From contig NZ_JAQPCN010000001.1 of NCBI RefSeq assembly GCF_028464225.1, forward strand, positions 248,001 to 312,000: DNA of 64,000 nucleotides, written 5' to 3'. Below, in pieces: positions 54,072 through 61,662 of the stretch. The translations under genes and the position numbers were made by a program. Below the pieces are notes generated by a model. It saw only the letters and a list, made by a program, of their open reading frames with translations, was not told the DNA's origin and searched no databases. The DNA is from Zeaxanthinibacter sp. PT1 (GTDB taxonomy: Bacteria; Bacteroidota; Bacteroidia; Flavobacteriales; Flavobacteriaceae). The number at the start of each line of letters is the position of its first letter. Positions within the stretch are counted from its first letter, which is position 1.

Positions 54072-54593
54072 CTACTTTTCAATACTATTTATTTCTACTG
54101 CACCGGTATCTACTAAAAGATCGTACAGTTCCTGTTCGTTTCCATGAAGTTCTATTTCCATCAGGAAATGATCATCGGTTGTCCTTACATCAGGGTTCTC
54201 TGCTTCTTTGAACGGCCACAATTTACTTCTCATGTAAAATGTGATCACCATAAGGTGAGCCGCAAAGAAAACAGTCATTTCAAACATGATCGGTACAAAA
54301 GCCGGCATGTTCTCCAGGTAACTGAAACTCGGTTTACCACCGATATCCTGTGGCCAATCCTCGATCATGATAAAATTCATCATCAGGATAGCGACGGTCA
54401 GCCCCACACATCCATAAAGGAATGCGGTGATGGCCAGCCTGGTCGGCGCCAGACCCATGGCTTTGTCCAGCCCGTGAACGGGGAATGGAGTATAGACCTC
54501 CTCTATATGATGTTTAGCGGCGCGCACCCGTTTAACCGCATGCATCAGCACATCATCATCGTTATAAAATGCTTGTATCACCTTAGATGCCAT
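54072..54593 (-). CDS. actD: Alternative complex III subunit ActD (DUF3341)
   Basis: A 173-residue DUF3341 protein with a soluble N-terminal domain (VIQAFYNDDDVLMHAVKRVRAA and YTPFPVHGLDKAMG) and two helices (about 52-75 and 95-118), and an acidic C-terminus (TTDDHFLMEIELHGNEQELYDLL). The gene sits in the ActC-ActE interval, with 3 bp to ActC, exactly as in known act operons. ActD has no cofactor and stabilises the ActB/ActC contact. Confidence 0.94.
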   Translation of the reverse strand: MASKVIQAFYNDDDVLMHAVKRVRAAKHHIEEVYTPFPVHGLDKAMGLAPTRLAITAFLYGCVGLTVAILMMNFIMIEDWPQDIGGKPSFSYLENMPAFVPIMFEMTVFFAAHLMVITFYMRSKLWPFKEAENPDVRTTDDHFLMEIELHGNEQELYDLLVDTGAVEINSIEK

Positions 54594-54596
54594 AAT

Positions 54597-56324
54597 CTAG
54601 CTTTTGTTGTTTAACCTAACGGCCTGACCGGCCCAATCGTCCCGTTGTGCCCTTCCTGGGAAGGAACCGGTAATCTCATCAAGTAGCCTGTATTCCTTTT
54701 CCGTCATTCGGCTTACCTGGTCATATGTATAGATTCCCAGTTGATTCAGGGTTTCCTCCATCTGAGGTCCTATCCCCTTAATTTTCTTCAGGTCATCCTT
54801 ACTTTCCTTACTGGCATCAAAAGTACCAAGTGCATTAAGTAAAGCTTCTTTTTCGGCCATAGGTGCCTTTTCCACTACTGTCTTTTCAACCACAACTTTC
54901 TGAGGTCCTACTTTCATCTTAGTCACTTCGTAAAGTGGCTTACCGGCATCACGTAAAAGCTTATATCGCTCTCCGGATGATTTCAGTATGGACTTCACCT
55001 CTGCCTGGGCAATCACCGGGAAGGTTCTTGCATATAACAGGAAGAGTACAAAGAAGAAGCCGATGGTACCGATAAAGATCCCAATATCGACAAACGTCGG
55101 TGAGAACATAGTCCATGAAGACGGCAGGTAATCACGGTGTAATGATGTGACGATAATTACAAATCGCTCAAACCACATCCCAACGTTTACCACGATAGAT
55201 ATAATAAAGGATACGATAATACTGGTCCTGATCTTTTTAAACCACATTACCTGGGGAGAGACCACGTTACAGGTCATCATCAGAAGGTAAGACCACCAGT
55301 AAGGTCCGGTCGCCCTGTTAAGGAAAGCGTACTGCTCGTACTCCACTCCGGAATACCAGGCCACGAAAAGTTCGGTAATATAAGCACAGCCCACGATAGA
55401 ACCGGTGATCATGATCACGATATTCATCAACTCGATGTGCTGTACCGTAATATAGGCCTCCATATTACACACCTTCCTCATAATGATCAGAAGCGTGTTT
55501 ACCATGGCAAAGCCGGAGAAAATAGCTCCTGCAACGAAGTAGGGAGGGAAGATGGTGGTGTGCCATCCCGGAATTACCGATGTCGCAAAGTCAAAGGATA
55601 CGATGGTGTGTACAGATAGTACCAAGGGAGTTGCCAGACCGGCAAGAACCAGGGATACTTCTTCAAAACGCTGCCAGTCCTTGGCACGTCCACTCCATCC
55701 AAAACTCACAAGACTATAGATCTTCTTCTGGAAAGGCTTGACAGCCCTGTCACGGATCATCGCAAAGTCAGGTAAAAGTCCGGTCCACCAGAATACGAGG
55801 GACACGGATAAATAAGTAGAGATCGCAAATACGTCCCACAGCAGGGGCGAATTAAAGTTTACCCACAACGAACCAAATTGGTTAGGAATCGGGAGTACCC
55901 AGTATGCCAACCAAGGACGCCCCATGTGGATGATCGGGAACAGACCCGCCTGGATCACAGAGAAGATGGTCATCGCCTCTGCAGAACGGTTGATCGCCAT
56001 TCTCCATTTCTGGCGGAACAGCAACAGTACCGCGGAGATCAGTGTCCCTGCGTGACCGATACCTACCCACCAAACGAAGTTGGTGATATCCCAGGCCCAG
56101 CCCACTGTTTTATTCAACCCCCAGGTTCCGATCCCGGTAGAGATAGTGTAAATGATACAGCCTACTCCCCATAAAAATGCCACCAGGGCTATGGAAAAAA
56201 CTATCCACCAGTGCTTATTGGCTTTACCCTCTATAGGTTTAGCAATATCAACGGACACATCGTGATAGCCTTTATCTCCAAGAACTAAGGGTTTACGTAT
56301 TGGTGCTTCGTAATGCGACGCCAT
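54597..56324 (-). CDS. actC: Alternative complex III subunit ActC (NrfD/PsrC type) with C-terminal helix-hairpin-helix domain
   Basis: A 575-residue membrane subunit with about ten helices, NrfD fold, and the quinol-site neighbourhood near the periplasmic side (WWVGIGHAGTLISAVLLL near 90). After the last helix (about 425-450) comes a soluble tail: a V/E/K linker (about 470-505) and a domain starting LKKIKGIGPQMEETLNQLGIYTYDQV (about 512 on), a helix-hairpin-helix-like module, here at the end of a respiratory membrane protein. ActC oxidises menaquinol in the complex. Confidence 0.93.
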   Translation of the reverse strand: MASHYEAPIRKPLVLGDKGYHDVSVDIAKPIEGKANKHWWIVFSIALVAFLWGVGCIIYTISTGIGTWGLNKTVGWAWDITNFVWWVGIGHAGTLISAVLLLFRQKWRMAINRSAEAMTIFSVIQAGLFPIIHMGRPWLAYWVLPIPNQFGSLWVNFNSPLLWDVFAISTYLSVSLVFWWTGLLPDFAMIRDRAVKPFQKKIYSLVSFGWSGRAKDWQRFEEVSLVLAGLATPLVLSVHTIVSFDFATSVIPGWHTTIFPPYFVAGAIFSGFAMVNTLLIIMRKVCNMEAYITVQHIELMNIVIMITGSIVGCAYITELFVAWYSGVEYEQYAFLNRATGPYWWSYLLMMTCNVVSPQVMWFKKIRTSIIVSFIISIVVNVGMWFERFVIIVTSLHRDYLPSSWTMFSPTFVDIGIFIGTIGFFFVLFLLYARTFPVIAQAEVKSILKSSGERYKLLRDAGKPLYEVTKMKVGPQKVVVEKTVVEKAPMAEKEALLNALGTFDASKESKDDLKKIKGIGPQMEETLNQLGIYTYDQVSRMTEKEYRLLDEITGSFPGRAQRDDWAGQAVRLNNKS

Positions 56325-56355
56325 AAAATTCTATTATTGTTACGTTCTTCTTTTA

Positions 56356-59300
56356 TTAAGCCTTTTCAGTATTACGCACTTTTACGTGGTAGAATACATT
56401 GGGTTTGGTTCCTACGCTCTCAAGCAGGTGATACATACGGTCATTATCTTTCAATTCTGCCACCTGGCTGCTCTCATCATTGATGTCTCCAAAGACAATC
56501 GCTCCGTTGTTACAGGCATTAGAACAAGCGGTCTGGAATTCACCGTCTTTCACGGTTCTTCCTTCCCTCTTGGCATCCAGGATCACTTTTTGAGTCATCT
56601 GGATACACATTGAACATTTTTCCATCACCCCCCTGGAACGAACAGTTACATCCGGGTTGATCACCATCTTACCAAGATCATTGTTCATGTGGTAATCAAA
56701 CTCGTCGTTGTTGTTGTAGAGGAACCAGTTAAATCGTCGCACTTTGTAAGGGCAGTTGTTCGCACAGTAACGCGTACCCACGCAACGGTTGTATGCCATA
56801 TGGTTCTGTCCCTGGCGACTGTGAGAAGTTGCCGCTACCGGGCAAACGGTTTCACATGGAGCATGGTTACAGTGCTGGCACATTACAGGCTGGAAAGCGA
56901 CCTGCGGGTTCACCGCCGGATCTTCCATTTCCTCGAATCCTACTTTAGAACCGATGGCTCCGGACAGGTTATCTTTTTTCTCGTTGTCATCCTCGAAAGT
57001 ATCTTCGGAAGAATAGTAACGGTCTATTCTCAACCAGTGCATATCCCTGGAGCGTCTGACTTCCTGCTTTCCTACAACAGGAACGTTGTTCTCCGCGTGG
57101 CAAGCGATTACACATGCACCACAACCGGTACAGGCATTCAGGTCTATAGACATGTTAAAATGGTGCCCGATAGATCGGTCAAAACCTTCCCAAAGGTCTA
57201 CTGTGGTTGCAGGAACCTCCTGATGGTTAAGGGATACTTGCGGAACATGGTTCCACTCCGCATGATCCTTGGTATTAAAAATCTCCAAGGTGGTTTCCTT
57301 GATGATATCGCCCCTACCCATAAGGGTTTTATGCAACTGAACACATGCAAATTCGTGCATTCCGGGAGCTCTGGTGATAGTAGCTTCCTGTATATTAGAG
57401 AAGTTCTGGTAAAGCGGGTAAGCATTTACCCCGATCTGCATATCTTCACGAATACCGGTTTTTTTACCGTAGCCGAAAGAGAGCCCCACAGTTCCCGGAG
57501 CTTGCCCTGGCTGTATGATTACCGGAACATTCTTTACAGTAACCCCGTTTACCGCTACATTTGCATAGCTTCCATCAAGTCCGCCATTGGCAACATGCTC
57601 ATTCTCAAAGCCCATTTTCTCCGCATCAGCTTTAGAAATGGTCAGGTAGTTATCCCAGGACACCCGAGTGATAGGGTCAGGGAATTCTTGTAGCCATGGG
57701 TTATTTGCCTGCTGTCCGTCACCCATTCCAACCTTGGTATACAATACCAATTCCATATCGGATGTCGGCGTGGAAGACAGGGCGCGCAAGGCAGAAGCAA
57801 TAGGCACCACCGTAGTAGGCATTTCTTCCTCTGCAGTTGTTGTCTCCGGCGCTTCAGCCTCAGTAGTGGTTACAGACCCTGACGAGACAAAAGCTCCGTC
57901 ATGTAAAGCCTGGTTCCAGTCCGACCCATTGAGAATACTCTCACTCCAGGTCGTTTTCACGTAATCGTAATAGGATACATCGTTCCCCATCCACTTTAAG
58001 AGCGCGGATTGGAATTGCCTTGTATCAAATAATTCTTTTATGGTTGGCTGCATCAGGCTGTAATGCCCTTTTTTCAACTGCACATCTCCCCATGATTCCA
58101 GGTAGTGATTAGATGCTCCGGTGAATTTAGACACAGCAGTAGTATCATTCCATGTATTTGAAAAGGCGACAGAAACATCAACTTTCTCAAGTCCTGTAAG
58201 GAATTCAGCCGCATTGGGAAGCGAGTAAACCGGGTTTACTCCGTCCATCAGCAGGGCTCCTACCCTACCGGCATTCATATCTTCGATCAATTGATTCACC
58301 TCGGCGATATTTCCTTGGCGAATATAACGTGGAGTTGAAGGATTGAAAGCCTTGCTCCCCAGCATTTCATTGATCTCCAGTGCTACCGCCTGCGCATTGA
58401 CATCGTCAATACCGGTAACGACGACTGCACCACTTCTGTTCTTAGAAATCTCTGCTGCGATCTGATCCAGGGCGCGCTCGGCAGCCTCCGGCAGTTCACC
58501 GCCCACGGTAGTTCCATTCAGTTTACCGTAAAGTTTAGCCAAGGCAATTTTCTGCTGGCTTGGCTTCAGCATGATTCGTTTATCAGCATTAGCACCGGTA
58601 AGAGACATATTAGCCTCTATCTGTACATGCCTGGACATTTTACCATTTTTAGGAACACGCCCTTTAGAATAGCCGGAATCAAAATTACCTCCATGCCAGT
58701 CTGCCAGGAAATCAGCACCGATCCCTACGATGTAATCTGCTTTTTCAAAATCATAATCGGCCAGGGCCCGCTCACCGTAACGCGCTTCAAAAGCTGTCAA
58801 TGCTGCATCTTCCGAGATAGTATCGTAGGTGACATGACTTACGTTAGGATATTTAGCCTGGAATTCAGAAATAAGTCGGTCTGTAGACGGGCTCGCATAA
58901 GTCTGCGTAAGCATTACCACTTTCTTACCTGAATTCTGTGTAGCGTTAAGTGTAGCTTTTACCGTAGCATCCAGCGTATCCCAGTCTATCTGTTCTTCAC
59001 CAGCCATTGGGCCTTGCAACCTGTTACTGTCATATAAAGACAGGACAGAGGCCTGCACCCTTGCATTGGCACCGGAATTGGATTTTGCATCCCTGTTGTT
59101 CTCTACCTTGATCGGGCGACCCTCCCGAGTCTTGATCAGGATACTGGCGAAATCAAAGCCATTCGCTATAGTAGTAGCGTAGTAATTCGCCACACCGGGG
59201 ATGATCTGCTCCGGCTGCACCACGTAAGGGATAGAATAGTTCACCGGACCTTCACAAGCTGCCAGCGATGCCGCCGCAGTACTGAAGCCGACGTACTTAA

Positions 59301-59466
59301 GGAAATCCCTTCGGTTAGTCGTAGTAGCCGCCAAGCCTTCCTTGTCGCCAAGGAATTGGTCTACCGGCACTTCCTCCGGAAATTCGTTTTGTCTTAGCTG
59401 CTCAACAATGGAATTGTTCGGATTTAACTCCGCTTCACTCTTCCAATATTTCTTGTTTGATGCCAT
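56356..59466 (-). CDS. actB: Alternative complex III subunit ActB (TAT-exported iron-sulfur/molybdopterin-fold protein)
   Basis: A 1036-residue protein. An internal TAT-type signal (NRRDFLK at 51-57, then a hydrophobic run and AAC) is followed by a large molybdopterin-oxidoreductase-like region without a cofactor site (about 75-760) and a ferredoxin-like region with four cysteine groups: CTGCGACVIACH (about 776-787), CQHCNHAPCETVCP, CVGTRYCANNCP and CSMCIQM. These give three [4Fe-4S] and one [3Fe-4S] in known ActB. The first cluster group keeps all its cysteines. It is 31 bp before ActC in the operon. Confidence 0.95.
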   Translation of the reverse strand: MASNKKYWKSEAELNPNNSIVEQLRQNEFPEEVPVDQFLGDKEGLAATTTNRRDFLKYVGFSTAAASLAACEGPVNYSIPYVVQPEQIIPGVANYYATTIANGFDFASILIKTREGRPIKVENNRDAKSNSGANARVQASVLSLYDSNRLQGPMAGEEQIDWDTLDATVKATLNATQNSGKKVVMLTQTYASPSTDRLISEFQAKYPNVSHVTYDTISEDAALTAFEARYGERALADYDFEKADYIVGIGADFLADWHGGNFDSGYSKGRVPKNGKMSRHVQIEANMSLTGANADKRIMLKPSQQKIALAKLYGKLNGTTVGGELPEAAERALDQIAAEISKNRSGAVVVTGIDDVNAQAVALEINEMLGSKAFNPSTPRYIRQGNIAEVNQLIEDMNAGRVGALLMDGVNPVYSLPNAAEFLTGLEKVDVSVAFSNTWNDTTAVSKFTGASNHYLESWGDVQLKKGHYSLMQPTIKELFDTRQFQSALLKWMGNDVSYYDYVKTTWSESILNGSDWNQALHDGAFVSSGSVTTTEAEAPETTTAEEEMPTTVVPIASALRALSSTPTSDMELVLYTKVGMGDGQQANNPWLQEFPDPITRVSWDNYLTISKADAEKMGFENEHVANGGLDGSYANVAVNGVTVKNVPVIIQPGQAPGTVGLSFGYGKKTGIREDMQIGVNAYPLYQNFSNIQEATITRAPGMHEFACVQLHKTLMGRGDIIKETTLEIFNTKDHAEWNHVPQVSLNHQEVPATTVDLWEGFDRSIGHHFNMSIDLNACTGCGACVIACHAENNVPVVGKQEVRRSRDMHWLRIDRYYSSEDTFEDDNEKKDNLSGAIGSKVGFEEMEDPAVNPQVAFQPVMCQHCNHAPCETVCPVAATSHSRQGQNHMAYNRCVGTRYCANNCPYKVRRFNWFLYNNNDEFDYHMNNDLGKMVINPDVTVRSRGVMEKCSMCIQMTQKVILDAKREGRTVKDGEFQTACSNACNNGAIVFGDINDESSQVAELKDNDRMYHLLESVGTKPNVFYHVKVRNTEKA

Positions 59467-59500
59467 ATGCTATTGATGAAATTAGCTGCTGCTTTTATAA

Positions 59501-60886
59501 TTAATAGTGACACTTCCCACATTCAAGACCACCTAATTGGGCCGCAGTGAGCTGATCAACTCCATATTTTTTTGAAAGTTCCTCGTGGATCTTCTCGTAA
59601 TATTCATTTCCTTCAACCTTCACATTGGTTTCCCTGTGACAGTTGATACACCATCCCATAGTCAGGGGAGAATACTGGTACATGATCTCCATTTCCTCTA
59701 CAGGACCATGGCATGTCTGACATTCGATCCCCGCAACAGAAACATGCTGAGAGTGGTTAAAGTAAGCGAAATCCGGAAGGTTGTGAATACGAACCCACTC
59801 TACAGGCTGAGTTTCACCGGTGTACCGCTGGTTGGTCTCATCCCAACCTACAGCCTTGTACAATTTCTTGATTTCCTTAGTATAGAATTCGTTGGTGTAC
59901 CCATTTGCCAGGTCCTCCGGACTAGGACCCTCAGGGTTCCCTTTGTATTCGTAAATGGATTTGTGACAGTTCATACACACATTCAGAGAAGGGATGCCCG
60001 AATGTTTAGAGACTCGCGCAGAAGAGTGACAGTACTTACACTCAATCTTATTATCACCGGCATGGATCTTATGCGAGTAATGGATTGGCTGTATCGGGGC
60101 ATACCCCTGGTCTACACCAACCTGCATCATCCAGCCATATGCGTAGTACGCACCTACCAACATCAAGAAGATTACACTGACCAGTACCAGGAATTGGTTC
60201 TGAGCGAAAGCTTTCCAGATCGGCGTACGCTTTTCTACTTTTTCTTTTTCAATTACCACGCCGCTTGCCTCAGCAATACGTTTCAGGGTGCTGTTCACCA
60301 GGAACAACATTACCACGAGGATTCCGAATACCAGGACAAGAGCCCCCAGAATTAATTCGTTAGAGATTCCCGACCCCCCTGCAGCGGTCGCTTCTCCACC
60401 GGCGGCGGTTGCAGTAGTCTGCGGTGGCGCCGGAGGCGGTGCAGACGTATAAGCCAGGATGTCATCGATATCTTCGTTAGACAGGGTTGGAAAAGCGGTC
60501 ATTGCCGCCTGGTTGTATTCGTTATAGATCTCGTTGGCATAGGCATCTCCGGAAGCAATCATCCCCGGGCTATTCTTGATCCAGGCATAGAGCCAATCCT
60601 TACCCAGACCTTCTTCTTCAGCCAACCTGCTCTCCACGTTAGCAAGAGCGGGACCGGTCATCTTACGGTTTAGTGCGTGGCAGGCTGCACAGTTCTGGTT
60701 AAACAACTGTTTTCCTTTTGCAGCATCCCCGGCGCTTTCGTCCGACTCCTCGGCGACAGCTTCAGTCTCAGCGGCAGCCGGTTCAGCAGCATCCTGAGCA
60801 CTAAGAGATGGTGAAAATAGTAATGTTACGAAGAGGCTGATGCCTAATACAGTAGCGATTTGATGGCGGTTTAGAACCTTTTTCAT
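59501..60886 (-). CDS. actA: Alternative complex III subunit ActA, hexahaem form (cytochrome c domain fused to pentahaem)
   Basis: From the ATG at 60886 the protein has 461 residues and a clean signal peptide (MKKVLNRHQIATVLGISLF...LSAQ); an ATG at 60916 would add ten residues. It has six CxxCH sites: an N-terminal CAACH in a cytochrome c domain, then after a helix (about 175-200) and a further helix, CKYCH, CMNCH, CQTCH, CINCH and CGKCH at the very end. The pentahaem part is typical ActA; the added monohaem domain is extra. As first gene of the operon it passes electrons from ActB to ActE and the oxidase. Confidence 0.94.
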   Translation of the reverse strand: MKKVLNRHQIATVLGISLFVTLLFSPSLSAQDAAEPAAAETEAVAEESDESAGDAAKGKQLFNQNCAACHALNRKMTGPALANVESRLAEEEGLGKDWLYAWIKNSPGMIASGDAYANEIYNEYNQAAMTAFPTLSNEDIDDILAYTSAPPPAPPQTTATAAGGEATAAGGSGISNELILGALVLVFGILVVMLFLVNSTLKRIAEASGVVIEKEKVEKRTPIWKAFAQNQFLVLVSVIFLMLVGAYYAYGWMMQVGVDQGYAPIQPIHYSHKIHAGDNKIECKYCHSSARVSKHSGIPSLNVCMNCHKSIYEYKGNPEGPSPEDLANGYTNEFYTKEIKKLYKAVGWDETNQRYTGETQPVEWVRIHNLPDFAYFNHSQHVSVAGIECQTCHGPVEEMEIMYQYSPLTMGWCINCHRETNVKVEGNEYYEKIHEELSKKYGVDQLTAAQLGGLECGKCHY

Positions 60887-60916
60887 GTGTTGCTTTTCAA
60901 TATTTTCAACGGTCAT

Positions 60917-61208
60917 ACGAAGCCCGGCAAAGGTGAACTGTTATAAGATATAATTCTTGACTAACACTCCAGATTTACCTGTTTCATACATAAAATAGTA
61001 CTATCGAAATCTTGGCACGATTATTCCTAATGTATTAGGACGGATGGGGAATTCACGGCCATTTAAATTGACAGCAAAAATACGACATAGACTTTATTTT
61101 GGAAATGTTAAGGTATTTATAATTCTCAATTTATAATTATTCTAAATAAGCCTTGAAAGCGCCATATACTAAGCAATAATTTACCTTTGTATCATCTAAA
61201 TTTGAATT
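60917..61208. other. Divergent intergenic region between the act-cox operon and the SPOR gene
   Basis: A 292-bp A/T-rich gap holding promoters in both directions. On the minus strand a TATTTTTG at 61075-61082 fits the -7 box for the act operon; on the plus strand TACCTTTG (61182-61189) serves the SPOR gene. No TTG at the ideal distance is visible for either. No small RNA or gene is evident. Confidence 0.5.
61182..61189 (+). promoter_or_regulatory. Possible -7 box of the SPOR-domain gene
   Basis: TACCTTTG fits TAnnTTTG and lies 19 bp before the ATG at 61209. A second match, TAAATTTG at 61197-61204, is too close to the start codon. Confidence 0.45.
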
Positions 61209-61571
61209 ATGAAAACAGTATTATTAACCGCCCTGCTCCTCTGTAACTCAGGGATTTTACTAGCCCAGCAGGGGACGGTAAAAGTAGTCCAGGACAGCGA
61301 GCTGTCCCAATTACTCAACCTGTATAAGAAGGCCAATGAGAGCGAAGATTTCTATACCATACAAATAGGTTTTGGCTCATATGACAAGGCTGAAAAGCTG
61401 AAATCGGATGCAGAAGTGGATTTTCCCGGCTGGTATACCAAGATCATTTTTGACTCTCCAACCTACCGGGTTCACGTGGGTAAATTCAATACGAAATTAG
61501 AAGGCGAACGCAATTTTACCGAAGTGCGAAAAAAATATCCCGAGTCGCTCTTACTTTCTCCTAAGAAATAA
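61209..61571 (+). CDS. SPOR-domain secreted protein
   Basis: A 120-residue protein with a signal peptide (MKTVLLTALLLCNSGILLAQ) and a single SPOR domain (about 50-115: YTIQIGFGSYDKAEKLKSDAEVDF, YRVHVGKFNT and ERNFTEVRKKYPESLL). SPOR domains bind denuded glycan strands of peptidoglycan, usually at the septum. In Bacteroidota many short SPOR proteins of this size occur, with unknown specific roles. It is monocistronic, flanked by its own promoter box and a shared terminator. Confidence 0.88.
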   Translation: MKTVLLTALLLCNSGILLAQQGTVKVVQDSELSQLLNLYKKANESEDFYTIQIGFGSYDKAEKLKSDAEVDFPGWYTKIIFDSPTYRVHVGKFNTKLEGERNFTEVRKKYPESLLLSPKK

Positions 61572-61613
61572 ATTATACCAAGGCAGCGAAAGCGAAATTT
61601 CCCTTTCAGTCAT

Positions 61614-61646
61614 AAAAAAAGGGCCATCGCATGATGGCCCTTTTTT
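61614..61646. terminator. Bidirectional Rho-independent terminator between SPOR and infB
   Basis: An 8-bp perfect stem (GGGCCATC with GATGGCCC, loop GCAT) has seven A on the left and six T on the right, lying between the convergent SPOR gene and infB. Confidence 0.88.
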
Positions 61647-61662
61647 ATTTATATAATTGATC

